Source of the DNA: Pseudomonas sp. p1(2021b)
Lineage (GTDB): Bacteria; Pseudomonadota; Gammaproteobacteria; Pseudomonadales; Pseudomonadaceae
NCBI RefSeq assembly: GCF_020151015.1
Contig: NZ_CP083746.1
Span: forward strand, 2,137,001-2,201,000
DNA length: 64,000 bases
Direction: 5' to 3'
Shown: one piece after another, positions 8,983-17,747 of the stretch
Layout: each line of letters opens with the position of its first letter
How positions within the stretch are numbered: position 1 is the stretch's first letter
Program-made: the position numbers and the translations under genes
The notes under the pieces: generated by a model
Told to the model about the DNA's origin: nothing
Database searches by the model: none
Seen by the model: the letters and a program-made list of their open reading frames with translations, nothing else

Positions 8983-9948
8983 ATGATCGATCATTGTGCT
9001 TTCAATGGCGACGCCGACGGCCTGTGCGCCCTGCAGCAACTGCGCCTGAGCGGTGAGCTCGACCCGGCGGTACGTCTGGTCAGCGGGGTCAAGCGCGACA
9101 TCGCACTGCTGCGACGGGTCCAGGCCGGGCCTGGCGACCGAGTGACCGTACTGGACATTGCCCACGAACAGAACCGCGAAGATGTCCAGCGCCTGCTCGC
9201 CGACGGTGCGCAGGTGCGCTACTTCGATCACCACTTCCCGGGCGAACTGCCCCAGCATCCAGCCTTCGAGGCGCATATCGATACTGCCGCGCACGTGTGC
9301 ACCAGCCTGCTGGTCGATGCCTGGTTGCAGGGCTGGGCACACCGTTGGGCGGTGGCCGCGGCGTTTGGCGATGGCATGCCGGGGCCGGCCAGGGCCCTGG
9401 CCGAGCGCCACGGCTTGGTCGAGGCGGATGTGGCGGCCCTGGCCGAGTTGGGCCAATTGCTCAACTACAACGCCTATGGCGATAGCCTTGCCGACCTGCA
9501 TTTCGAGCCGCTGGCCTTGGCCGAGCAACTGCGGCCCTATGCCGACCCATTGGACTTCGTGCGTGATAGCGAGTGTTTTACAGTGCTGCGTGCGGGGTAC
9601 GCAGCCGACATGGCCGCCGCCGAGGGTTTGTCGCCTTGGCGCGAGGGAGCGGGCATGCGCCTGTTCCGCCTGCCGGCACAGGCGTGGGCCCGTCGGGTCA
9701 GCGGCGTGTTGGCCAACAGCCTTGCCGCTGCCGCGCCAGGGCGTGCGCTGGGGTTGCTGAGTGCCAAGCCCGATGGCGACTGGATGTTCAGCCTGCGGGT
9801 GCCGGAAGGTGCGGTGTGGTCGGCCGATGCATTCTGCCGGCAGTTCCCTGGCGGTGGTGGGCGGGTTCGTGCCGCTGGCATCAATCGGCTGGGCGTGGAG
9901 CAACTGCCTGAGCTGGCGGATCGGTTGGTGGCGTGTTACCCCGGTTGA
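8983..9948 (+). CDS. DHH-family phosphoesterase-like protein
   Basis: Protein of 321 residues with DHH-superfamily motifs: an N-terminal FNGDADGLCAL (DxD metal motif), LDIAHEQN, and FDHHFPG near residue 80. The C-terminal part ends in GGGGRVRAAG, the DHHA1 GGGH-like region. Such proteins hydrolyse phosphodiesters or nucleotides with Mn2+. A role in steroid breakdown is not known. It is the last gene of the unit that begins at 5878, 10 bases after the SDR, and is followed by a strong terminator. Confidence 0.85.
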   Translation: MIDHCAFNGDADGLCALQQLRLSGELDPAVRLVSGVKRDIALLRRVQAGPGDRVTVLDIAHEQNREDVQRLLADGAQVRYFDHHFPGELPQHPAFEAHIDTAAHVCTSLLVDAWLQGWAHRWAVAAAFGDGMPGPARALAERHGLVEADVAALAELGQLLNYNAYGDSLADLHFEPLALAEQLRPYADPLDFVRDSECFTVLRAGYAADMAAAEGLSPWREGAGMRLFRLPAQAWARRVSGVLANSLAAAAPGRALGLLSAKPDGDWMFSLRVPEGAVWSADAFCRQFPGGGGRVRAAGINRLGVEQLPELADRLVACYPG

Positions 9949-9980
9949 GCCAGGTTTGGGCGTAAAACCCTTGGAACAAG

Positions 9981-10015
9981 AACGCCCCGGGCCGGCAAGC
10001 CTGGGGCGTTTTTTT
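9981..10015 (+). terminator. Rho-independent terminator of the DUF1214-DHH unit
   Basis: An 11-bp G/C-rich stem (arms 9981-9991 and 10002-10012, one G-T pair) is followed directly by a run of T. It lies 32 bases after the DHH gene stop. Confidence 0.9.
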
Positions 10016-10071
10016 CGGTTGGGCGATCGCTTGGAAATTGCCGGAGGCTGCAACGCTGCCCGAGGCGCTCA

Positions 10072-10110
10072 AGATAAAAGAAAGCCCCCGGCTTTTCGGG
10101 CCGGGGGCTT
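10072..10110 (-). terminator. Rho-independent terminator of the DUF1302-DUF1329 unit
   Basis: Perfect 11-bp stem AAGCCCCCGGC / GCCGGGGGCTT (10082-10092, 10100-10110). Read on the minus strand it is followed by TCTTTTATCTT. It lies just downstream of the DUF1329 stop and faces the terminator at 9981-10015, separating two convergent units. Confidence 0.85.
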
Positions 10111-10123
10111 GGCGTGGGAAGGC

Positions 10124-11506
10124 TTAGCGCGTACCCAGCTTACGCAGGTTGCCTGGGGTGAACTCGTCAGGCCCGAAATTGCTGGCATTGAGCTTGGCCG
10201 GCTTCTGGTCGTCGAGCAGGCGGTCGACCATGTACGACCCTGCGATCAGGTCGTGGTACAGCCCCAGGCGTGCATGGAAGCGCTGGATGTCATAGGCATA
10301 CACCGAAGTCTGCATGTTGGTGCGCCACAGCTGACCACGGGAGTCGTAGTTGTCCGCCAGGGTCGCCGCCCAGCTGTCCTCGTCGAGGTAGAACATGCGC
10401 TTGGCATAGATATGCCGGGCGCTCGGCTTGAGGGTTGCCTGCAGCACCCAGACACGGTGCTTCTCGTAGCGCATCAGGTCCGGGTTGATGTGGCCGGCGG
10501 CATTGATGATCTCGGCCTGGGTCACGTTCGGGCTGTCGATCTTGTAGTTGTTGTAGGGAATGTAGACCTCTTTCTTGCCGACGATCTTCCAGTCGTAGCG
10601 GTCGGTCGCACCGTTGAACAGGCGGTCTTCGTCATAGACGCGGAAACCACCGGCCCCGGTCGGGGAGTCATAGCCCACCGTCGGCGCGCGGCGCACACGG
10701 CGCTGGCCAGGGGTGTACTGCCAGGCCTGGCGCGGCTGGGCGGCTGCGTTGATGAACTCATGGCCGACCACGATCTCGCCTTTCTTGCGCACCGGCTCCA
10801 GGGTGGTGAGCAGGAAGTCGGTGAACACGCCGTTGGTGCTCTGCGCGTTCTGCTTGGGGTCCGACCACAGCGAGTAGATCTTGTAGTTGACCTTCTCCAG
10901 CACACGGTTGTTGTCGGCGTATACCACCACCTGGTTGTAGTTGGCCTCCTCGGTGACCGCGCGCGCCTGCATGGTGTGGTTGAGGATCAGTTCGTTGCCG
11001 TTCTTGGGTACCGGGAACGGCGAAGCGCCGAAGGCATCCAGGGCATCGTTGCCATCGCTGCTGAGCTTGGCGGTCTGGGCGTTGCGGGCAATGGCCGCCT
11101 CGGTCTGTGGGTCGACGCGGAAATCCCGGTGGCTGGGGTAGACCGGCATCTTGAACGAGTTCGGGTAGCGCTTGAACAGCGCCTTCTGGCCATCGGTGAG
11201 GTTGGCGGCGTACTGCTCCATGTTCTGGGCGGTGATGACGAACAGTGGCTTTTCGTCGGCATACGGGTCCGGGTAGGGCGTGCCGGGGCCGGCGAACTTC
11301 ACCTGGGGCGGGGTGTCGCGCCATTTGCCGGTCCAGGCCGGGATGCTGCCGTCGGCGTTGCCGGCACGCTCGGCGCCCATCGGAGTCAGGTCCGGACCCA
11401 GGGTCGTGGCGTCAGTGCCACTGACATTGGCCTGCAGGGCCAGGCTGCTGCCGAGCAGGGCGATCGCCAGCGTGGTACGCAACCAGGGGTGCTTGAGATC
11501 AGACAT
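10124..11506 (-). CDS. DUF1329 domain-containing protein (LolA/LolB-like, exported)
   Basis: Exported protein of 460 residues. It has a signal peptide (about residues 1-26, hydrophobic TTLAIALLGSSLALQA) and the full DUF1329 body (MGAERAGNADGSIPAWTG near the N-terminus; YIPYNNYKID; YEKHRVWVLQATL). The family is thought to have an outer-membrane lipoprotein-sorting-like fold and almost always pairs with DUF1302. Such pairs are repeatedly found beside genes for hydrophobic substrate uptake or breakdown. Here it is the second gene of a two-gene unit with the DUF1302 barrel, which probably serves entry of steroids at the outer membrane. Confidence 0.9.
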   Translation of the reverse strand: MSDLKHPWLRTTLAIALLGSSLALQANVSGTDATTLGPDLTPMGAERAGNADGSIPAWTGKWRDTPPQVKFAGPGTPYPDPYADEKPLFVITAQNMEQYAANLTDGQKALFKRYPNSFKMPVYPSHRDFRVDPQTEAAIARNAQTAKLSSDGNDALDAFGASPFPVPKNGNELILNHTMQARAVTEEANYNQVVVYADNNRVLEKVNYKIYSLWSDPKQNAQSTNGVFTDFLLTTLEPVRKKGEIVVGHEFINAAAQPRQAWQYTPGQRRVRRAPTVGYDSPTGAGGFRVYDEDRLFNGATDRYDWKIVGKKEVYIPYNNYKIDSPNVTQAEIINAAGHINPDLMRYEKHRVWVLQATLKPSARHIYAKRMFYLDEDSWAATLADNYDSRGQLWRTNMQTSVYAYDIQRFHARLGLYHDLIAGSYMVDRLLDDQKPAKLNASNFGPDEFTPGNLRKLGTR

Positions 11507-11530
11507 TTCGGTGATCCTCCGTCAGGGCTT

Positions 11531-13108
11531 TTAGAAGCGGTACTTGAAGTTGAGCGCGATGTTGTCGCGGTCGGCCCAGGGCGAGTTGTTGGCATTGCCC
11601 AGGTACGCGCTGTACAGCGCCTCGACCGTGAAGTTGCCGAGGTAGCGCCAGGTGGTGCCGATGCTGGCGCGGTCGTCGCCCTGGCCGTAGTTGATCGAGC
11701 CGGTCAGGGCGCTGTCGTGCTGGGCGGCGGTGCTGAAGTTGATCGGCACCGACATGTCCCAGCCACTGAACACGTCGTTGTAGTCAAGGTTGACCTGCAC
11801 CGTGTAGCCCCAGGCGTCACGGTCGCCGACCAGCGAGTCGGTGCCGGGCAGGGAGAAGCCGGGCGCCAGGGTCAGCGGGTCGGAGGTGTCGTTGTCGAGC
11901 ACGGTGTTGTAGATCAGCTCGCCGGTCAGGGTGGTGTTGTCGGCGAAGGCGCTGGGGCCGAACACGTGGATCGCCGACACCTGCGCCTGCAAGGTCTCGG
12001 CCCTGACGGCGCTGGAGAAGCCGTTGTCGACCATCACCGGCTGGCCATCGCGGTAGCTCACTTCCCCGGCCAGGCTGGTGTCGCCCAGCACGGTGGCGAA
12101 GCTCAGGCCGTACAGGTCGATGTTGTCGAAATAGCGGGCGCGGTAGAAGCCCAGGTCGCTCTGGAAGTCCAGGGTCGGGGTCTTGTCGTGGTAGCGCACG
12201 TAGTACAGGCCGAACTCGGTGTTGTTCAGCGAGGCCGCGCTGTAGCGCAGCGCCAGGCCGTACTGGCCGCTGTCGCTGGGCTCATCGTCCTTCAGGCGCT
12301 TGACGAAGCCGCTGGCGTCGCTGTAGCCGCCGCGGTCGATGAAGTCGGTGGTGGAGAAGTAGCTGCCTACGCCGAACAGGTCGGTCTTCTCCCACTTGTA
12401 CTGGTAGTAGGCCTCCACATCCAGCTCGTCGGTGAGGCTCAGCTGGCCGAAGACCTGGCCTACCGGCAGCAGCACTTCCTTGACCTCCACTCCCGGGGTG
12501 GTCGCCTTGGTCGCGTCCACCGGGCTCTGCGCGCCGGAGACGCCGGGGTAGAACAGGCTTTCACCCCAGCTCACCACCTGGTCGCCCACGCGCAGGTTCA
12601 GGTTGTGTCCGGCCATGTCCCAGGTGCCGTAGGCATAGGCATCGAGCAGGCGCAGGTCGTCGCGATGCTGGTCGATGGTGTCCTTGGAGAAGCGGTCGGG
12701 GCGGCTGCACACGCCGCTGGCGAAGCAGTTGGAGGTACCGGTGTCGTTGTCGTTGCCACGGTCATAGACGCGGTCATAGAAGCCCGAGGCGCGCATGAAC
12801 AGGCCATAGTTCTCGCGCCAGTGCAGGTTGGCCTCGGTAAGGAAACCCACCCGGTCGGTGATCAGGCTGCCCCGGTCGAATGCGTTGTCGCCGTCGTTGC
12901 CATCGGCGTTGGCCACCAGCTTGTGGTCGCGCTTCTCGGTACGCCAGGCAAGGCTGTAGGTCAGGGTGGTATCCCAGTCCACGCTCAGGTCGTCGCTGGG
13001 CTGGAAGGACAAGGCACTGGCCTGCTGGCTGAGGCCGCCGGCCAACAGCAACAGGGAAAGGCGCACGTACGTGTTAAGGGGTTGGGGGGCGATTTTTGTT
13101 TTTATCAT
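11531..13108 (-). CDS. DUF1302 outer-membrane beta-barrel protein
   Basis: Predicted outer-membrane protein of 525 residues. The signal peptide ends around QQASA, and alternating aromatic/hydrophobic strands run to a C-terminal YRF, the usual barrel-assembly signal. The sequence fits DUF1302 (early WDTTLTYSLAWR, RVGDQVVSWGES). I prefer the ATG at 13108 to the one at 13120 because GAGGA lies at good spacing before it. It is the first gene of a unit with DUF1329 and is divergent from the kstD-like gene, with inverted operator copies between them. Likely role: steroid passage across the outer membrane (inferred). Confidence 0.88.
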   Translation of the reverse strand: MIKTKIAPQPLNTYVRLSLLLLAGGLSQQASALSFQPSDDLSVDWDTTLTYSLAWRTEKRDHKLVANADGNDGDNAFDRGSLITDRVGFLTEANLHWRENYGLFMRASGFYDRVYDRGNDNDTGTSNCFASGVCSRPDRFSKDTIDQHRDDLRLLDAYAYGTWDMAGHNLNLRVGDQVVSWGESLFYPGVSGAQSPVDATKATTPGVEVKEVLLPVGQVFGQLSLTDELDVEAYYQYKWEKTDLFGVGSYFSTTDFIDRGGYSDASGFVKRLKDDEPSDSGQYGLALRYSAASLNNTEFGLYYVRYHDKTPTLDFQSDLGFYRARYFDNIDLYGLSFATVLGDTSLAGEVSYRDGQPVMVDNGFSSAVRAETLQAQVSAIHVFGPSAFADNTTLTGELIYNTVLDNDTSDPLTLAPGFSLPGTDSLVGDRDAWGYTVQVNLDYNDVFSGWDMSVPINFSTAAQHDSALTGSINYGQGDDRASIGTTWRYLGNFTVEALYSAYLGNANNSPWADRDNIALNFKYRF

Positions 13109-13202
13109 TGTCGTCCTCATGCGCGGGCATTACCTGCCCGACCGACGTTCCGGTTTTGGGAGGTGGAGCAGGGCCGACTATGGGACGCCGCCCAGGCAGC
13201 AA

Positions 13203-13221
13203 CATCGTCCAAGTGGACTAC
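13203..13221 (-). promoter_or_regulatory. Steroid-cluster operator copy B (DUF1302 unit)
   Basis: On the minus strand, GTAGTCC-ACTT-GGACGATG is a full match to the consensus. CATAGT follows GGAC after 24 bp as a -10-like hexamer. The copy lies 94 bp before the ATG at 13108 and forms a divergent pair with copy C. Confidence 0.75.
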
Positions 13222-13241
13222 GCGTAGCAGCCCCTGACCCG

Positions 13242-13260
13242 GTAGTCCCATTGGACGATG
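13242..13260 (+). promoter_or_regulatory. Steroid-cluster operator copy C (kstD-like unit)
   Basis: GTAGTCC-CATT-GGACGATG is a full match to the consensus. GACAAT follows 25 bp after GGAC. It is 94 bp before the ATG at 13355 and in opposite orientation to copy B, 20 bp away. Confidence 0.75.
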
Positions 13261-13354
13261 CCGGGTCACAGGGGGGCGCCGGACAATCCCCAGGCCCATG
13301 CCCCGGCCGCCTTTTCGGCGTGGGCCGTGGTTGTCTGCCCCGAGGGAGGTCCGC

Positions 13355-15088
13355 ATGATCAGGTGGGACGAATGTTGCGATGTGCTGGTGATTGGGTCGG
13401 GGGCCGGCGGCATGACCGCCGCCTTACGTGCCCATGACCTGGGCCTCGATACGCTGCTGATCGAGAAGAGCGAGCAGTACGGTGGTACGTCGGCCGTGTC
13501 CGGCGGCGGTATCTGGATTCCCGACAACCACCGCATCCGCGCCCTGGGCGGTGAAGACTGCCCGGCCGAGGCGATGGCCTACCTCAAGGCGGTCACTCAC
13601 GGTGAGATCGACGATGGGCGGATCGAGGCCTATGTCGAGCATGCCAGGCACATGGTCGAGTACCTCGAACGCGACACCCGAGTGCGCTTCGAAGCCCAGG
13701 CCCAGTACACCGACTACTACCCCCACCTGCCGGGCGGCAAGCCCGGCTACCGCTCCATGGACCCGCTGCCGTTCGACGCCGCCGCCCTGGGCGAGGAGTT
13801 TCTGCGCATGCGCGCGCCATCGCCCGGCACCCTGATGATGGGCCGCATGGCCATGACCATGAAGGAAGCTCGGGTGCTGCTGTGCCGCGGCAAGGGCTGG
13901 CTGGGCCTGACCGCCAAGGTGCTGTGGCGCTACTGGCGTGACCGCGAAGGGCGCAAGCTGTCGCAGCGTGACCGCTTCCTGACCCTGGGCAACGCCCTGG
14001 TCGGTGCCCTGCGCTGCTCCTTGCTCGACCGTGGCGTGCCGCTGTGGCTGAACTGCCCGCTCGAGCAATTGCTGATCATCGGTGACCGTATCGGCGGTGC
14101 CCGCGTGCTGCGTGACGGGCAATGGCTGAACATCAAGGCCCGCCAAGGCGTGATCATCGCCGCCGGCGGGTTCGAGCGTAACCAGGCGATGCGTACGCAG
14201 TACCACCCGCAACCCTCCCAGGCCCAGTGGAGCGCAACGCCACCGTGCAACACCGGCGATGGCATCCGCGCCGCCCAGGCCGTAGGGGCGGGTACGGCAC
14301 TGATGGGGCACAGCTGGTGGGCGCCTACGGTGCAGGTGCCGGGTGAGGAAAAACAGCGCGCATTGTTCATCGAGCGCAACCTGCCTGGCTGCATTCTGGT
14401 CGATTCGGCCGGCGAGCGTTTCGTCAACGAAGGGGCGCCCTACAGCGACATCGTCTACGCCATGTACCGGCACAACCGCGAAGGCGCCACCAGCGTGCCG
14501 TGCTGGCTGGTGTTCGATGCCGACTACCGGCGCAAGTACCCCTGCGGCCCGTTGCTGCCAGGTTATGCCCAGCCCGACTGGCGCCTGCCCGAGCACCTGC
14601 GCAAGGTGTTGTACAAGGCCGACGACCTCGGGGCACTGGCGGCGCTGATCGGGGTCGACGGTGCAGGCCTTGGGCGTACCGTGGCGCGCTTCAACGCCAT
14701 GGCCGCCTGTGGCCGCGACGATGACTTCGGCAAGGGCGAGTCGCTGTTCGACCGCTACTACGGCGACCCCGACGTGCAACCCAACCCGTGCCTGGCGCCG
14801 CTGCACAAGGCGCCGTTCTACGCGGTGCGGGTGGATGCCGGTGACATCGGCACCAAGGGCGGCCTGCTCACCAACGCCCATGCCCAGGTGCTGCACGAGG
14901 ATGGCAAGCCGATCCTGGGCCTGTATGCCATTGGCAACAGCGCGGCCTCGATGATGGGCCGCACCTACCCCGGGGCCGGTGCCACCCTGGGCCCTGCCAT
15001 GACCTTTGGTTACCTGGCGGCCGAGCATATCCGTGCCGACAGCCAACAACGCCAGGGTCCATCGGCCTTGGCCCTCACCGGGAGGTAA
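13355..15088 (+). CDS. 3-ketosteroid dehydrogenase-type FAD protein (KstD/TesH or TesI family)
   Basis: Flavoprotein of 577 residues. An N-terminal FAD-binding GSGAGGMTAA (near residue 14) is followed by YGGTSAVSGGGIWIP and a C-terminal YPGAGATLGPA, with Tyr538 and Gly542 at the spacing of the catalytic Tyr487/Gly491 pair of Rhodococcus KstD. The family introduces a double bond in the A ring, either delta1 (KstD/TesH) or delta4 of 5-alpha steroids (TesI). I cannot decide which. The start has GAGGGAGG upstream. It heads a two-gene unit with the next SDR, driven from operator copy C. Confidence 0.88.
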   Translation: MIRWDECCDVLVIGSGAGGMTAALRAHDLGLDTLLIEKSEQYGGTSAVSGGGIWIPDNHRIRALGGEDCPAEAMAYLKAVTHGEIDDGRIEAYVEHARHMVEYLERDTRVRFEAQAQYTDYYPHLPGGKPGYRSMDPLPFDAAALGEEFLRMRAPSPGTLMMGRMAMTMKEARVLLCRGKGWLGLTAKVLWRYWRDREGRKLSQRDRFLTLGNALVGALRCSLLDRGVPLWLNCPLEQLLIIGDRIGGARVLRDGQWLNIKARQGVIIAAGGFERNQAMRTQYHPQPSQAQWSATPPCNTGDGIRAAQAVGAGTALMGHSWWAPTVQVPGEEKQRALFIERNLPGCILVDSAGERFVNEGAPYSDIVYAMYRHNREGATSVPCWLVFDADYRRKYPCGPLLPGYAQPDWRLPEHLRKVLYKADDLGALAALIGVDGAGLGRTVARFNAMAACGRDDDFGKGESLFDRYYGDPDVQPNPCLAPLHKAPFYAVRVDAGDIGTKGGLLTNAHAQVLHEDGKPILGLYAIGNSAASMMGRTYPGAGATLGPAMTFGYLAAEHIRADSQQRQGPSALALTGR

Positions 15089-15090
15089 GC

Positions 15091-15969
15091 ATGCAGACAG
15101 ATACGCCACGGATTGCCCTGGTAACCGGCGCCAGCCGAGGGGTCGGGCGCGGTATCGCCCTGGCCCTGGGCGAGGCCGGCATGACCGTGTATGTCACCGG
15201 AAGGCTGCAAGGGCAGGGCGGTTCGACCCTCTATGGCCAGGCGCTGGAAGGCGACCTGCAGGGCACCGCCGCCGCCATCGACGCGGCCGGCGGGCGTGGT
15301 ATCGCCGTGGCCTGCGATCACAGTGACGATGAGCAAGTCCGCGCGCTGTTCGCGCGCATCGACCGCGAATGCGGGAAGCTGGACCTGCTGGTGAACAACG
15401 TCGCCCATATCCACGACCAATTGATCGAGCCGGGCCCGTTCTGGGAAAAACCGCTGTCGCTGGTGCGCATCCTCGACGTCGGCCTGCGCTCGGCCTATGT
15501 CGCCAGCTACCACGCGGCGCCCCTGCTGCTGCGCAGCGGGCGTGCGCTGGTGTGCTTCACCTCGTCGTTCGGTGCTGGCTGCTACATGCATGGCCCGGCC
15601 TATGGTGCGCAGAAGGCCGGCAGCGACAAGCTGGCGGCGGACATGGCCATCGACTTCGAAGGACGAGGGGTCGCCGCGGTGTCGCTGTGGCTGGGCCCGC
15701 AACTGACTGAACGTACGCGCATCGCCGGGGAGCAGCATGGCGAGCAGTACCGGGCGTTCCTGGAAAATGCCGAGACGCCTCAGTTCAACGGGCGCGTGAT
15801 CCATGCCTTGCTCAACGACCCGCAGTTGGCCGACTACAGCGGGCAGACGCTGATCACCGCCGAGATCGCCCCGCGTTATGGCATCACCGAGGCGGGCGGG
15901 CGTCAGCCGCCCTCGCACCGCGCCCTGTTGGGTGAGCCACGCCAGCAGCATCCGGCACGGGTCATCTGA
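15091..15969 (+). CDS. Short-chain dehydrogenase (DHRS1-like)
   Basis: SDR of 292 residues, longer than the others here. The cofactor motif is TGASRGVGRG near residue 10 and the active site YGAQK is near residue 170. The segment VNNVAHIHDQ replaces the usual NNAG. It starts 2 bases after the kstD-like stop, so it is co-transcribed and probably acts on a ring-A or side-chain hydroxysteroid (inferred). A P. putida REP pair follows. Confidence 0.88.
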   Translation: MQTDTPRIALVTGASRGVGRGIALALGEAGMTVYVTGRLQGQGGSTLYGQALEGDLQGTAAAIDAAGGRGIAVACDHSDDEQVRALFARIDRECGKLDLLVNNVAHIHDQLIEPGPFWEKPLSLVRILDVGLRSAYVASYHAAPLLLRSGRALVCFTSSFGAGCYMHGPAYGAQKAGSDKLAADMAIDFEGRGVAAVSLWLGPQLTERTRIAGEQHGEQYRAFLENAETPQFNGRVIHALLNDPQLADYSGQTLITAEIAPRYGITEAGGRQPPSHRALLGEPRQQHPARVI

Positions 15970-15984
15970 TCCATCCGCCTAACT

Positions 15985-16088
15985 GGGGCTGCTTTGCAGC
16001 CCAATCGCGGGACAAGCCCGCTCCCACAAGGGCTTGCATGAACCCTGTAGGAGCGGGCTTGTCCCGCGATTGGGGCGCAAAGCGCCCC
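15985..16088. repeat. P. putida-type REP inverted pair
   Basis: Two REP units (ATCGCGGGACAAGCCCGCTC and its inverse) are flanked by small hairpins GGGGCTGCTTTGCAGCCC and GGGGCGCAAAGCGCCCC. The pair sits between convergent genes and may fold as a bidirectional terminator. Confidence 0.85.
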
Positions 16089-16096
16089 CGAGGATC

Positions 16097-17680
16097 TCAA
16101 GCCGGCACCGCGGCACAGTCGCGCAACACCTGCTTGGCCACCTTCCCAGTGGCATTGAGCGGCATGCTGTCGAGCACCCGAACCCGCCGGGGCACTTTGT
16201 AGTTGGCCATCTGCTCGCGGCACCAGGCCAGGAATACCGACTCGTCGATACGCTGCCCCGGCACCGGCAACAGAAACGCCATGGCCACCTCGCCCAGGCG
16301 CTCGTCGGCAATCCCGATCACCGCCGCCTGGGCCACGCCCGGGTAGCGCACCAGCGTCTGCTCAATCTCCGCCGGGTACACATTGAACCCACCGGTGATG
16401 AACATGTCCTTCAGGCGATCGGTGATGCGCAGGTAGCCGTCTTCATCGAGCACGCCCACGTCCCCGGTATGCAACCACCCCTGGGCGTCGATCGCCTCGG
16501 CGGTGGCCTTCGGGTCGTCCAGGTAGCCGCGCATCAGGTTGTAGCCGCGTACCAGCACCTCGCCCGGCTGGTTGGCCGGCACCGGCTGCCCCTGCGAGTC
16601 GACGCAGCGCACTTCCACGTCCGGCATGGCTCGCCCGCAGGTGGTGGCCACTCGCTCGGCGCTGTCGCCGGCACGGCAGATGGTGACGAAGCCACAGGCC
16701 TCGGTCAGGCCATAGGCGGTGACGATGGTGGCGAAGCCCAGCTCGCTGCCCATGCGCCGGATCATCTCTACCGGGATCGATGCCGCGCCGGTCACGGCGA
16801 TACGCAGGGAGCCCAGGTCATAGTCGCCGCGCCGGGGGTGGGCCAGCAGCGACTGGTACAAGGTAGGCGGACCGGGCAGCACGTTGATGCGTTCGCGCTG
16901 GATGCAGTCGAGCAGGGCCTGGGTGTCGAACACCTGCTGCGGCAGGATGGTGCACCCGCGCATCAGCGCTGCCACCCAGCCGGCCTTGTAGCCAAAGGAA
17001 TGGAAGAACGGGTTGACGATCAGGTAGCGGTCGCCGGCCTGCAGCCCGACGATCGCGCTCCAGTCGCGCACCACCCGCAGGTTCTGGCCATGGCTGCTCA
17101 TCACGCCCTTGGGCTTGCCCGAGGTGCCGGAGGTGAACAGCAGGTCCGACAGTGTGTCGCTGTTCACCTGCTGTTCACGCTCGGCCAGCTGGGTCTCGCT
17201 CACCGGCCCCGCGAGGGCGAGGAAGTCGTCCCAGGCCAGGCCGTCGGCTACCTCGCCCTGGGGGCGCAAATGGATCACCTGGCGCAGCGCGGGCAGCGTC
17301 TGGTCGGCGAGCGAGGCCGGGTAGTCGGTGTCGAGGAAACGGCTGATGCAGAACAGTACGCACGTGCCGCTGTCACGCAGCACCTGGGCCGCCTCGGCGC
17401 CTTTCATGCGAGTATTGAGCGGCACCAGGGTGGCGCCGACACTGTGCAGGGCACCGGCGGCGACGATCCACTCCCAGAGGTTGGGCGCCCACACCGCCAC
17501 CCGCGCCGCCACCGGCACGTCCAGGGCCAGCAGGGCGCGCGCCGCCTGGCGGCGCAGCTGGTCCAGGCGCTGGTAGCTGATGGGCTGGCCGGCATCTTCG
17601 AGGGCCGGGCGCTCGCCATAGGCCTGGGCGGCCAGGGCGAACAGTTGCGGGAAGGTCTGGGCGTTTTCCACGGACGGCAT
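16097..17680 (-). CDS. fadD3: Acyl-CoA synthetase, FadD3-like (HIP-CoA ligase)
   Basis: AMP-forming ligase of 527 residues. It shows LLFTSGTSGKPKGVM (P-loop), AYGLTE, GWLHTGD and a C-terminal NATGKVAK with the catalytic Lys. In actinobacteria FadD3 activates the C/D-ring acid HIP with CoA, opening the ipd pathway. The presence of ipdA/B/C/E/F orthologues here makes that the best assignment, but a ligase for a steroid side chain cannot be excluded. It is transcribed behind the SDR at 17748-18494 with a 67-base gap. Confidence 0.75.
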   Translation of the reverse strand: MPSVENAQTFPQLFALAAQAYGERPALEDAGQPISYQRLDQLRRQAARALLALDVPVAARVAVWAPNLWEWIVAAGALHSVGATLVPLNTRMKGAEAAQVLRDSGTCVLFCISRFLDTDYPASLADQTLPALRQVIHLRPQGEVADGLAWDDFLALAGPVSETQLAEREQQVNSDTLSDLLFTSGTSGKPKGVMSSHGQNLRVVRDWSAIVGLQAGDRYLIVNPFFHSFGYKAGWVAALMRGCTILPQQVFDTQALLDCIQRERINVLPGPPTLYQSLLAHPRRGDYDLGSLRIAVTGAASIPVEMIRRMGSELGFATIVTAYGLTEACGFVTICRAGDSAERVATTCGRAMPDVEVRCVDSQGQPVPANQPGEVLVRGYNLMRGYLDDPKATAEAIDAQGWLHTGDVGVLDEDGYLRITDRLKDMFITGGFNVYPAEIEQTLVRYPGVAQAAVIGIADERLGEVAMAFLLPVPGQRIDESVFLAWCREQMANYKVPRRVRVLDSMPLNATGKVAKQVLRDCAAVPA

Positions 17681-17747
17681 GTGGCCTCCTCAGGCAGAGG
17701 ATCGATGAACGAAGGGGAGGGCCGGGCGCCAGGCCCGGCCGAGTGGA

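Noticed and set aside
9761..13237. 1158-codon open frame on the plus strand
   Set aside because: It is antisense to DUF1329 and DUF1302, both with signal peptides and complete family signatures, and runs through two facing terminators at 9981-10110.
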